This document shows, piece after piece, positions 26,331-34,121 of a stretch of DNA of 64,000 nt. The translations under genes and the position numbers were made by a program. The first letter of the stretch is position 1; every line of letters begins with the position of its first letter. Where the stretch lies: assembly GCA_014695325.1 (NCBI GenBank), contig JACJNZ010000054.1, positions 1 to 64,000 on the forward strand, in the 5' to 3' direction. Origin of the DNA: Cyanobacteria bacterium FACHB-502 (GTDB taxonomy: Bacteria; Cyanobacteriota; Cyanobacteriia; Elainellales; Elainellaceae). Below the pieces are notes generated by a model. The model ran no database searches, had not been told where the DNA came from, and saw only the letters and a program-made list of their open reading frames with translations.

Positions 26331-27812
26331 ATGCTGCTGGGAATTGATTTGGGTACAGGTTCCGTTAAAGCTTTGTTATTGGATAAGGCTGGAACTGTAT
26401 TGGCTGAATCTTCGCAGACTTATGGGGTGCAATCTCCAAAACCAGGTTGGGCAGAGACAGACCCGGAAGCATGGTGGGAGGCTGTAGCGATCGCAGTGCG
26501 GCAGGCGATGGCGAATTCTTCGTATCCTGTTGAGGCGATCGGGCTTTCGGGCCAGATGCATGGGGTTGTGCTAGCCGATAAAGAGGGGCGACCCTTGCGC
26601 CCTGCTATTCTTTGGGCAGATATGCGGTCAAGCGATGTGCTCGAAGTCTATCAGCAGCTTCCTGCCGACTTGCTGCACCGACTCGCCAACCCGATTACGG
26701 CGGGAATGGCTGGGCCAACGCTCGTGTGGTTGCAGCGAGAAGAACCGAATATCTATGCTGCCGCTCGTTGGGTTTTGCAGCCAAAAGACTGGCTACGTTT
26801 CCGAATGACAGCGGAAGTCGGGGCAGAACCCTCAGATGCCTCTGGAACCTTACTGTTTAATGTGCGATCGGATCAGTGGGCTTTTGAGGTGATGGAAGCA
26901 TTGCATCTTCGCACCGACTGGCTTCCAGACCTCTTTCCCTCCAGCCATATTACAGGGCATCTAACGGCTCAAGCTGCTCATCATTTGGGTTTAGAGACAG
27001 GAATTCCTGTGGTTGCGGGGGCTGCTGATACCGCAGCAGCGATGCTGGGTAGTGGCCTGCTCGACCCCAGAGCAGTGCAGCTCACAATTGGTTCAGGAGC
27101 TCAAATTATTACGCCGCTCGCTCAGCCCCATGCTGATGATTCCCTTCGTACCCATCTCTTTCGTACAGCTTTGCCCGGACAATGGTATCGGTTGGCAGCG
27201 ATTCAAAATGCCGGGCTGGCTCTGGAATGGGTACGAGGAATTCTGGGCTTAAGCTGGACAGAGGTCTATGAAGCCGCTGATTCCATTCCTCCTGGGTGCG
27301 AAGGACTGACGTTTTTGCCCTATCTTACTGGGGAGCGTACGCCTCATCTTGATCCTCACGCACGGGGTACCTGGGTCGGATTGGGATTACACCATACGCG
27401 ATCGCACCTGATGTGGGCTGCTCTGGAAGGAGTTGCTTTTGCGATCAAGCAGGGAATGGAAGCGCTTCCTTCTGAGTTGCGCTACCCGCAAACCACGACT
27501 CCTGATATGTCTATTCCGCACGTTCGCCTGGCGGGTGGTGGTACCCTTGAACCTGCTTGGAGACAACTGCTCGCGACAGTGCTACAAGTGCCACTCTATA
27601 GCATTGCGGTATCAGCAGCCTCAGCCCGAGGAGCCGCGATTCTAGCAGGTCTAGGAATTGGAGCCTATGGTGATAAACACATGATTCCTCAATTAAGGAT
27701 TACGGCTCCCCCAACCCTTCCAGATACCTTTTCTCCCAAGTTAGACAATGCTTGGATACGCTTTCAGACTCTTTATCCAACCTTGCTCCAGTGGAGATCG
27801 CAACTTCCTTAG
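26331..27812 (+). CDS. xylB: Xylulokinase
   Basis: The 493-residue FGGY-family carbohydrate kinase has D-L-G-T-G-S-V-K-A-L at residues 6-15 (phosphate-binding loop 1), L-S-G-Q-M-H-G-V-V (a xylulokinase signature), W-A-D-M-R, and the C-terminal R-L-A-G-G-G and S-A-R-G-A-A-I-L-A-G. It phosphorylates D-xylulose with ATP to D-xylulose 5-phosphate, feeding the pentose phosphate or Calvin cycle. The family length is 480-510, so it is complete. It is the last gene of the operon, 38 bp after the epimerase. The 44-bp repeat begins two bases past its stop codon. Confidence 0.92.
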   Translation: MLLGIDLGTGSVKALLLDKAGTVLAESSQTYGVQSPKPGWAETDPEAWWEAVAIAVRQAMANSSYPVEAIGLSGQMHGVVLADKEGRPLRPAILWADMRSSDVLEVYQQLPADLLHRLANPITAGMAGPTLVWLQREEPNIYAAARWVLQPKDWLRFRMTAEVGAEPSDASGTLLFNVRSDQWAFEVMEALHLRTDWLPDLFPSSHITGHLTAQAAHHLGLETGIPVVAGAADTAAAMLGSGLLDPRAVQLTIGSGAQIITPLAQPHADDSLRTHLFRTALPGQWYRLAAIQNAGLALEWVRGILGLSWTEVYEAADSIPPGCEGLTFLPYLTGERTPHLDPHARGTWVGLGLHHTRSHLMWAALEGVAFAIKQGMEALPSELRYPQTTTPDMSIPHVRLAGGGTLEPAWRQLLATVLQVPLYSIAVSAASARGAAILAGLGIGAYGDKHMIPQLRITAPPTLPDTFSPKLDNAWIRFQTLYPTLLQWRSQLP

Positions 27813-27813
27813 G

Positions 27814-27857
27814 TACTGTTAACTTAACTGGACAAATTTAAGAATAAGCAGATAGTC
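27814..27857 (+). repeat. 44-bp direct repeat, right copy
   Basis: It has the same orientation and length as 21814-21857, with the identical core GACAAATTTAAGAATAAG and three base differences near the left end. It lies between the xylulokinase stop and the plasmid replication gene. After it, up to 27951, I see only a 14-bp palindrome (TGAGCTTAAGCTCA, 27941-27954) overlapping the rep stop codon. Confidence 0.85.
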
Positions 27858-27951
27858 ATAACACAAGTCCTGTAGGAATCAGTTCCTAGTTGAATTAGCG
27901 AACAGGAGGAGGTGAAGCCGTTGTCGCAGCTCTGCCGAACTGAGCTTAAGC

Positions 27952-29121
27952 TCAAATTGCATTTGCTTTCAACTTCTCAGGATTAATTTGAAACTGAATT
28001 GTTGCAGCCTTTCTTTTGCCAGGAAGCTCCTGTGCCCCTAAGATATAGCCTTCCTGCTGCAACTCCTCTACAGTACGCCAGAAGATTTGGTTGTTGCGTG
28101 CAGTATTGCTCCCGAACAGGTCAAGATTCTTGAACAGATATTGTTTAGAAATCGTGAGATACTGTCCGTCCTGTGGGGAGTCCCACTTCAATCGGCTAGC
28201 TAGGTAAATCAACAGCTTTGTCTTATAATCGTTTTTCGCATTGTTTCCTAGCTTCTGCTTTAGGTCAATATCGCTAGCAAACAATACATAATCTCCAGTG
28301 CGTCCTGGACCCTCGAAGAATTCTAGAGCAACTGTGTAGGCATCTGCTAATTCATAGGTATAGTCAGCAGCCTTCAATAAGTCAAAGTCGCGTGGAACGT
28401 TATCAATTTCATAATCTTTGATTCGCAACACGCTCTTGATCATGACCTTTGCACCAACCTGATTACCCTTCCGAAGGGATTGGGCAAGTACAAGTTCTGT
28501 GCGGTGCAGAGCGACGAGATCGCGGTTGAGCTGCGATCGCACCTTTGAAGCAAACCCACCGTCTTTGGTACGCTTGTAGCCAAGGCACTCTAGCAGGTCA
28601 TTCGATCGAAACGTAACCAGTCGTCCGTTACCCTGGTGAGCTGCTAATCGATATAGGTAAAGCACGATTGCGACCTGTCTGGGATTGAGGAAAGTCAGCA
28701 GCGCCATGAATAACCGTTGGATTCTGCGATCCTGGATCTTCTCCAATCCATTACTGATCCCTTCATCACTACAGGACTGTAGATCGAGATCGGCATACTG
28801 CTGCTTTAGTTCTTCCCATTCCTCCACTGATAGGTTTTCTAACTGTACCCGTCGAGTCAGTATCACTTCACTAGGGTCATTAGAATCTGATTCAACCCGC
28901 ATCTCCAGGTAGTACCCATCCTCATCGGCTCGTAGGATTGGTAGCTGGACATCGGGGTTTCTAAGAGATGCCCCTGCGCGAGGCAGCACCATCAAGAGTT
29001 GCCCATCAACAGCGAACGATCCGTTTTCCTGCTTCTCTACCATAAGCTCCTGCTGATCGGTCTGGGGTTGTTTGGCAATTTTACCAGCGAAGTAGTCCAG
29101 CAAGGCATATTTTTTAAGCAT
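27952..29121 (-). CDS. Plasmid replication initiator (iteron-binding, winged-helix Rep type)
   Basis: The 389-residue soluble protein has no enzymatic motif. It contains winged-helix-like stretches (R-Q-V-A-I-V-L-Y-L-Y-R-L-A, V-T-F-R-S-N-D-L-L-E-C-L-G-Y-K-R-T, then D-Y-K-T-K-L-L-I-Y-L-A-S-R-L and T-I-S-K-Q-Y-L-F-K-N-L-D-L-F). This matches cyanobacterial plasmid Rep proteins as I know them. The decisive context is the array of 12 iterons starting 68 bp upstream of its start codon. It should bind the iterons, melt the origin and control its own expression. The assignment rests more on context than on a single motif. Confidence 0.75.
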   Translation of the reverse strand: MLKKYALLDYFAGKIAKQPQTDQQELMVEKQENGSFAVDGQLLMVLPRAGASLRNPDVQLPILRADEDGYYLEMRVESDSNDPSEVILTRRVQLENLSVEEWEELKQQYADLDLQSCSDEGISNGLEKIQDRRIQRLFMALLTFLNPRQVAIVLYLYRLAAHQGNGRLVTFRSNDLLECLGYKRTKDGGFASKVRSQLNRDLVALHRTELVLAQSLRKGNQVGAKVMIKSVLRIKDYEIDNVPRDFDLLKAADYTYELADAYTVALEFFEGPGRTGDYVLFASDIDLKQKLGNNAKNDYKTKLLIYLASRLKWDSPQDGQYLTISKQYLFKNLDLFGSNTARNNQIFWRTVEELQQEGYILGAQELPGKRKAATIQFQINPEKLKANAI

Positions 29122-29189
29122 CTGTCAATATCCCAGAACTAGCGTTTCTTGCCTGAAGGAAAACAAAATCCGCTAAATCTGGAATTACT

Positions 29190-29580
29190 CTGTAACTCCG
29201 GCGTATGATTTTGCAGGAGTAACCTGTAACTCCGGCGTATGGTTTCACCTGAAAAGGCCTGTAACTCCGGCGTATGGTTTCGCCTGTAAATCCGCCGTAC
29301 TACGATTTAATCAGTCTGTAATTCCAGCGTATGGTTTTACCCTGTAACTCCGACGTATAAGTCGTAGAAAACAGCTTATGAAAGCACTGAGTTTATTAAA
29401 GTCTTATTTTTAAGCCTGTAACTCCGGCGTATGGTTTTACCCTGTAACTCCGGCGTATGGTTTTGGAAGGACTCTGTAACTCCGGCGTATGGTTTTACCC
29501 TGTAACTCCGGCGTATGGTTTTGCTTAAAAAGACCTGTAACTCCCGCGTATTGTTGGCCTGTAACTCCCGCGTACACTGA
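29190..29580. repeat. Iteron array, 12 copies: plasmid origin of replication
   Basis: The core GTAACTCCGGCGTATGG, preceded by CT and usually followed by TTTT, starts at 29190, 29224, 29259, 29284, 29316, 29342, 29416, 29442, 29474, 29500, 29535 and 29559, all in one orientation. Copies at 29284, 29316 and 29342 are degenerate, and the last two read CTCCCGCG in place of CTCCGGCG. Spacing is 24-35 bp except for one 74-bp step. That step contains an AT-rich stretch (29362-29415), a candidate unwinding element. Such arrays bind the Rep protein of theta plasmids. Confidence 0.92.
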
Positions 29581-29852
29581 GATTTCGCCTCTTGAGATCC
29601 TTATAGTGCAGTGGTACGCTTTGTCTTGGAAAACCTAAAAAACCGGGGCGGAGCCTCTCGCAAAGCCTCTCTACACCCGGTTCTCTAGTTCGAGTCTGGA
29701 ACGACTGCCATCGTTTCAGATTCTTTTGATTTACCTTCTTGCTAAGGCTACCACATTTTTCTTTGGTGTGGCAGTCTGAGTTTTGTGTTGGCTATAGGCT
29801 GGAGAATCAATAGAGGCATTTGCTGCTTGCCCTGGCTCTCAAGAGAGTCATC
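29581..29852. other. Gap between iterons and primase gene
   Basis: No gene is seen. There is a long-range inverted pair AACCGGG (near 29640) / CCCGGTT (near 29677). Further on, a hairpin CCACA...TGTGG (near 29749-29772) encloses a T-rich loop. These could be part of the origin or of a transcript leader; nothing more can be claimed. Confidence 0.4.
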
Positions 29853-31598
29853 ATGGTCAGTGCAGCTCGTGAATTTCAATATGTTCAGGAGTGGGACGAT
29901 GCATTTCTTATGCTTTTCCCACATCGTTTTGACTACATCTGGGCAGAGCATTCAGATCCAGGTGTAAAGCCCCAGTGGAAGACGGAGAGTCGACATCCCT
30001 TAAGCGATCGCCTGATTCGACAAGGATCTTCTTTGTATGGTGTGCGCTTTGGTGCGGAAACTCGGTATGCTCTGGTTGATATTGACGTGACCAGTCTTTA
30101 TCACCCCAGTCGAGATCCCTTTGCTATTTCTCGCATTGTTGCTGCCTTGGAACCACTGGGACTTGTCGGTTATCTTGCTTGTACCTCTAGCTATAGCGGG
30201 GGACTTCACCTTTATTTCCCATTTCAGCGATCTCAGAGTTCCTGGCAGGTCGCTATTGTCCTGGCTTGTCTTCTGGAAAATGCTGGATTCAAACTTCAGC
30301 CTGGGCAGCTTGAACTTTTTCCGAATCCCAGGCCTTTCACAACGGATGGAACCTATAGCCTCTTTAATGCTCACCGTCTGCCTCTACAGGCTGGTTCCTA
30401 TCTCTTAAATACTGAGTGGCAGCCTGTTTGGGGTAATACACAAACTTTCGTTCGACAGTGGCAGTTTGTTCAAGAGCGGAATACTTTGGATACCAGCACA
30501 ATCAAGCGAGTGCTGAAGCAGGCGAGGCGACGCCAATACGGAATTTCTGGCAAAGTGGAAAAGTTTATCAATGATCTAAACGCTGAGATTGAGCAAGGTT
30601 GGACTGGAGTAGGGCAAACAAATCGCCTTCTAGGACGCATTACCATGCGGTCCTATATTTTTCATCATCTTCTAGTAGGTGGTCAGCCGTTAGAAGGACA
30701 GGCATTAGTGGATAACATTGTAGTAACTGCACGATCCCTACCTGGGTACACAGATTGGTGCCAGCATCAGCATGAGATTGAACACCGCGCTGAGGAATGG
30801 GCACGATGTATTGAAAACAGCCATTACTTTCATTTTGGTTCTCGAATTTCCAAATCTAAGCTAGAACTTCAAGCCCCAGAACTGGCGACCGCAATTGACC
30901 AGTTGCCTTCTTGGAACCAGCGACAGTCAGCAGTGACAAGGGACCGTATTAAGCAAGCAATTGCAGATTTGCTTGAAAAGGGTAGTTTACCTGTTCGACC
31001 AACAGCTCGTTTTCAGGCACTGCTCCAATATGGCATTGGAGGTGGATCACTCTATCGCCACCGTGACCTGTGGCATCCCAATTATTTTGGACTGGGATCT
31101 GCTCAGGAAGAGGGAGCAGGTCATCAACCTGTGGAAAACCCCCCGCACCCCCCTTGCTTCAGTGAGAACAGCCAGTTAGATTGCACTGAAGCAGCATCTA
31201 ACTGGCTCAGTTCTCCAAGCTTATTTCCTAACGGTGGCGGTGATAATAGACAGGACAAGGCTTCTAGCCATTGTTTTAGTTCTGAAGGGCGATCGGCTGA
31301 TGGTAATGCTCTTGCTCCTTCCGGTTCAACTGGGGTGGAGTATATTCAGCAAGCTCTGTTTCAGGTGAAGGCACAGCAGGAAGCGTATCAGCAGGCAAGG
31401 CGATCGGCTCAATTGCGGCTGCAGCACATCCGCTCTGAAGCTCAACAGAAGCAGCAGATTGACCAGATGCAGCAATATCTTGCGTCTGGTGATCCAATTC
31501 TTATAGCAGAAGCAAGGGCATGGGCAGAGATTAATCCAGGAGTGCTGGACATGGAGCAACTGCAACTGCCGCTCATCCAGATACCTGATTCTGAATAG
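29853..31598 (+). CDS. Archaeo-eukaryotic primase (AEP)-like plasmid replication protein
   Basis: This is a 581-residue protein from the ATG at 29853 (the longer frame begins with TTG). The N-terminal third carries the AEP triad: D-I-D in A-L-V-D-I-D-V-T-S-L-Y (metal-binding D-x-D) and, after T-S-S-Y-S-G-G, L-H-L-Y-F-P-F (the s-x-H-type motif). Further conserved blocks are E-L-F-P-N-P-R and a helical segment. The C-terminus has a Gln-rich coiled coil (A-Q-Q-E-A-Y-Q-Q-A-R-R-S-A-Q-L-R-L). It lies beside the iterons, opposite to rep, and probably primes leading- or lagging-strand synthesis at the plasmid origin. No helicase domain is fused. Confidence 0.7.
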   Translation: MVSAAREFQYVQEWDDAFLMLFPHRFDYIWAEHSDPGVKPQWKTESRHPLSDRLIRQGSSLYGVRFGAETRYALVDIDVTSLYHPSRDPFAISRIVAALEPLGLVGYLACTSSYSGGLHLYFPFQRSQSSWQVAIVLACLLENAGFKLQPGQLELFPNPRPFTTDGTYSLFNAHRLPLQAGSYLLNTEWQPVWGNTQTFVRQWQFVQERNTLDTSTIKRVLKQARRRQYGISGKVEKFINDLNAEIEQGWTGVGQTNRLLGRITMRSYIFHHLLVGGQPLEGQALVDNIVVTARSLPGYTDWCQHQHEIEHRAEEWARCIENSHYFHFGSRISKSKLELQAPELATAIDQLPSWNQRQSAVTRDRIKQAIADLLEKGSLPVRPTARFQALLQYGIGGGSLYRHRDLWHPNYFGLGSAQEEGAGHQPVENPPHPPCFSENSQLDCTEAASNWLSSPSLFPNGGGDNRQDKASSHCFSSEGRSADGNALAPSGSTGVEYIQQALFQVKAQQEAYQQARRSAQLRLQHIRSEAQQKQQIDQMQQYLASGDPILIAEARAWAEINPGVLDMEQLQLPLIQIPDSE

Positions 31599-31607
31599 GG
31601 CAGGGAG

Positions 31608-31814
31608 TTAAGCTGTCTTATCAGGGCTAGACGTAGGCAATAGATCCCGGTTGGAAAAGGTAAGCCGCTGGTACCGAAGCTGATAGGTGCTGAGCAGCAC
31701 ATCAATTTCTCCTCGATAGTAGGGCTGGCAATCCGAGAAGTTGAAAGCCTCGCGATCGAGGAAGTTAGCTAACGTCGTTTCCAGTAAGGCCTCGACTGAA
31801 TAAGCTATCTCCAC
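31608..31814 (-). CDS. Small plasmid protein, paralogue of the neighbouring pseudogene
   Basis: The 68-residue frame shows Y-S-V-E-A-L-L-E-T-T-L-A-N-F-L-D-R-E-A-F-N-F-S-D-C-Q. It shares a clear pattern (Y-x-V/I-E-x-x-L-E-x-x-x-A-x-F-L-D-x-E-A-x-x-F-x-x-C) with the pseudogene 120 bp upstream. The N-terminus expected from that copy is missing here, so it may itself be truncated. The family is unknown to me. It converges on the primase gene with a 9-bp gap. Confidence 0.5.
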   Translation of the reverse strand: MEIAYSVEALLETTLANFLDREAFNFSDCQPYYRGEIDVLLSTYQLRYQRLTFSNRDLLPTSSPDKTA

Positions 31815-31936
31815 GGCTTTTTGGACAATAAGCCTCCTGGATCTAGTTTGGCAGGACTGTTGAGATTATCTGGGCTGTCACCCGACTCAAGTGATCGATT
31901 AGCTCCTACGCAAAGTGGGATTGCCAAATTAGCCCT

Positions 31937-32170
31937 TTAGCGATCTGTATATTCAGAGCGGCAGCCTGCAAACGTAATCGCTTCACTGTCCAGAAAGCCT
32001 GCGATCGCCATTTCCAGTACCATTTCGATCGGATACTGTGTTTCCTAGGCATGACCTAACAATGCTTGCTGAACGTGTTCGGGTAGGGCTGCCAGGAACA
32101 TTTTGGCAGCGATCGGGCTAAGATGCTCGTCGCTTTGCTTAGAAGGTAGGGGTGTGCCAACGGTTTGCAT
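31937..32170 (-). pseudogene. Paralogous small plasmid gene with an in-frame stop
   Basis: The frame runs from an ATG at 32170 through S-D-E-H-L-S-P-I-A-A-K-M-F-L-A-A-L-P-E-H-V-Q-Q-A-L-L, meets an in-frame TAG after G-H-A, then continues E-T-Q-Y-P-I-E-M-V-L-E-M-A-I-A-G-F-L-D-S-E-A to a TAA. The second half matches the gene at 31608-31814. The intact ancestor would be 77 residues. A single nonsense codon inactivated it, unless the downstream half is translated separately. Confidence 0.6.
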
Positions 32171-32482
32171 TACCCCTCACAGGGTATCTGGCATTATAGG
32201 GCGGTTGTGCAGCAGCGATGATAATAGCTTCTAAGACCAGAGAAAAGCCTTGTGTCTATCCCAGAACCGCTCGCGGCTATAGCATGTTTGCCTACGTAGA
32301 GTAGTCCAAGCTCCCGGTGTCGAACGGCATGGATGCTGGCATTTGCAGTTACATCTTTGAACGATCGGGTAATGGGAAGACACTGCTCAAACGGGGTGGA
32401 GGCAAGAGTATCTAAGATTGTAAGGAAGGGATTGAAGAGCCAATCAATCCTGCAGATCGCAGTTTTATGACTCCTCCAACCT
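32171..32482. other. Gap downstream of rtcB, no recognisable gene
   Basis: On the minus strand one frame is open for about 95 codons here but lacks a start codon and any motif I know. I do not annotate it. No terminator-like hairpin with a T-run follows the rtcB stop. Confidence 0.35.
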
Positions 32483-33664
32483 CTAGCCTTTAACGCACAT
32501 CACCTGCTTCAGCGTGGCAACGACTTCGACCAGATCGTTCTGGTTCGCCATCACCTGCTCGATCGGTTTGTAGGCACTCGGAATTTCATCCAGCACGCCT
32601 TCGTCCTTGCGGCACTCTACCCCATCGGTCTGCTGAATCAGATCGTCCAGCGTAAAGTGCAGTTTTGCCTTATTGCGTGACATTCGGCGACCTGCCCCAT
32701 GCGAGCAGGAGCAGAAAGCATCTGCACAGCCCTTGCCCTTCACGATGAAGGACTTTGCACCCATTGAGCCAGGGATAATGCCATAGTCTTCTTGGCGCGC
32801 CCGCACTGCCCCTTTACGGGTGACATACACCGATTCGCCAAAATGAGTTTCCCGCTCGGCGTAGTTGTGGTGGCAGTTGACCTGAATGGAGGGCTTAAAC
32901 GGTTTACCGCCTGCCAGATGCGTTTCAACAACGCGCTTGAATCGTGCCATCATCACTTCCCGGTTCCGCAGGGCATAGTTTTGCGCCCATTGCAGATCGC
33001 GCCAGTATGCCTCGAATTCAGAAGTGCCCTGAACAAAGTGAGACAGATCCGGATCAGGCAGCTTTAATCCAGCCAGCTTTGCCAGCTCTTTTGCCGTTTC
33101 AATGTGACGCTGCGCCAGCATGTTGCCGATGTTGCGGCTACCGGAATGCAGCATCAGCCACACCTGTCCCTCGGTATCCAGGCACAGTTCAATAAAGTGG
33201 TTGCCCCCGCCAAGGCTACCCATCTGCTTCAAAGCTTTGCCATCCAGGTGTTGAACCCCAGAATGCAAATCCTTGAAGTCACCCCAACCCTGCCAGTTGG
33301 TCACGTCTTTGTCAGTGTCCTTGTTCTCGTTAAAGCCAACCGGAATCAGCTTTTCAACGTCCAGACGAATCTGCTTCAGCTTCCCGTCGAGCTGGTCAGC
33401 ATGATAAGGCGTTTTTACAGCACACATCCCGCAGCCAATATCCACGCCCACAGCAGCAGGGACGATCGCATCTTTGGTGGCGATCACTGACCCCACCAAT
33501 GCACCCTTACCCAGATGAACATCGGGCATGAGGGCAACGTGCTTGTGAACAAACGGCAAGGAGGCAACGTTCTTTGCCATTTTCATTTCATCATGTCCCA
33601 ACTCATGTCCTGCCCAAGACAGAACGGGCACTGGAGTTGATAAATTGAGCTTGTCGTAAGGCAT
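32483..33664 (-). CDS. rtcB: RtcB-family RNA ligase
   Basis: The 393-residue protein has the RtcB landmarks in order: D-V-H-L-G-K-G (residues 48-54), V-G-V-D-I-G-C-G-M-C-A (metal-binding Cys), L-G-G-G-N-H-F-I-E, H-S-G-S-R-N-I-G, and C-S-H-G-A-G-R-R-M-S-R, where the histidine is the GMP-accepting residue. RtcB joins 2',3'-cyclic phosphate or 3'-phosphate ends to 5'-OH ends of RNA using GTP and Mn2+. It is the last gene of an apparent transcription unit: a promoter at 34126-34154, a 77-aa protein, a tRNA-like gene, then rtcB 43 bp further. No archease or RtcR regulator is adjacent. The protein is somewhat shorter than the E. coli enzyme but no core motif is missing. Confidence 0.93.
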   Translation of the reverse strand: MPYDKLNLSTPVPVLSWAGHELGHDEMKMAKNVASLPFVHKHVALMPDVHLGKGALVGSVIATKDAIVPAAVGVDIGCGMCAVKTPYHADQLDGKLKQIRLDVEKLIPVGFNENKDTDKDVTNWQGWGDFKDLHSGVQHLDGKALKQMGSLGGGNHFIELCLDTEGQVWLMLHSGSRNIGNMLAQRHIETAKELAKLAGLKLPDPDLSHFVQGTSEFEAYWRDLQWAQNYALRNREVMMARFKRVVETHLAGGKPFKPSIQVNCHHNYAERETHFGESVYVTRKGAVRARQEDYGIIPGSMGAKSFIVKGKGCADAFCSCSHGAGRRMSRNKAKLHFTLDDLIQQTDGVECRKDEGVLDEIPSAYKPIEQVMANQNDLVEVVATLKQVMCVKG

Positions 33665-33707
33665 AGTTTCGTGTCCTTATCGATGATTGTGAACTGGGAT
33701 AAACCCA

Positions 33708-33804
33708 AGCTAATGACAGGACTCGAACCTGCCTACGCGCAGCGAAGCTGATCCGTACCGCATCGCTTATAAGGCGATTGCTCTACCCACTAAGCTACAT
33801 CAGC
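33708..33804 (-). tRNA. tRNA-like gene, anticodon UAU, with extended variable-region hairpin
   Basis: The 97-nt cloverleaf can be drawn in full. The 7-bp acceptor stem is GCTGATG with CATTAGC (one G-T pair). The D arm is GCTT/AGAGC-type with loop GG. The anticodon stem ATCGC/GCGAT holds loop CTTATAA, giving anticodon TAT (33769-33771). The T arm is GCAGG-TTCGAGT-CCTGT. The discriminator base is U. Between anticodon and T stems are 29 nt instead of about five, containing CAGC-TTC-GCTG and TACG/CGTA pairings, that is, a class II-like extra arm. UAU would read AUA (Ile), normally served in bacteria by a lysidine-modified CAU tRNA. It lies 43 bp upstream of rtcB and downstream of a 77-aa gene. 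Confidence 0.65.
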
Positions 33805-33847
33805 ATTTGGTCGCGGAGCTGGGTTTTAGCAGCAGTGATTGCAGAAA

Positions 33848-34081
33848 TTAGAAGAAGTTGCGCCGTTCCAGACGATAGATTTGCTCTAGATGGCGAAAGG
33901 CTTCAATCTGTTTCAAGCCGCGATCGTGTTTTAAGCTGCGATCGGATTGATGTTCCAGATCAAGATGTTCTAGATCAAGGGTTTTGTCTCGAAGGGGTGC
34001 AACTGCACCAGGGGAGGATGGTTTGAGGAACGCTAGCCACTTCGAGAAAAGACCGATGCTGGGGAGGGAGCGAGAATTCAT
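33848..34081 (-). CDS. 77-aa hypothetical protein, first gene of the rtcB unit
   Basis: This is a small basic/polar protein. The N-terminus S-I-G-L-F-S-K-W-L-A-F-L-K-P is amphipathic. The C-terminal half contains imperfect repeats of the type L-E-H-x-D/H-L-x-x-Q and ends R-L-E-R-R-N-F-F. No family is recognised. Support for expression is strong for its size: AAAGGAG lies seven bases before the ATG, and a consensus-like promoter with an inverted repeat is 45-70 bp upstream. The tRNA-like gene starts 43 bp after its stop, so it is probably co-transcribed with rtcB. Confidence 0.6.
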   Translation of the reverse strand: MNSRSLPSIGLFSKWLAFLKPSSPGAVAPLRDKTLDLEHLDLEHQSDRSLKHDRGLKQIEAFRHLEQIYRLERRNFF

Positions 34082-34121
34082 GGGTTAGCTCCTTTCGGCT
34101 GTTCTGTGTCTCATCTTATGC

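Noticed and set aside
29190-29580. Regular repeats that could suggest a CRISPR array
   Set aside because: The intervals between repeat cores are only a few to about 15 bases and themselves largely repeat-derived, several copies are degenerate, and no cas genes are near. A Rep gene and primase flank it, so iterons explain it better.
32190-32460. Minus-strand open stretch of about 95 codons downstream of rtcB
   Set aside because: No start codon, no ribosome-binding site and no recognisable motif. Length alone is not enough to call a gene.
33721-33760. Selenocysteine tRNA as an explanation of the long variable region
   Set aside because: The anticodon is UAU rather than UCA and the acceptor stem is the normal 7 bp. 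No selenium genes are present.
33848-34081. Plus-strand ORF 33778-34026 overlapping the 77-aa gene
   Set aside because: It starts inside the tRNA-like gene, has no ribosome-binding site, and the opposite strand has a promoter and an AAAGGAG-led start.
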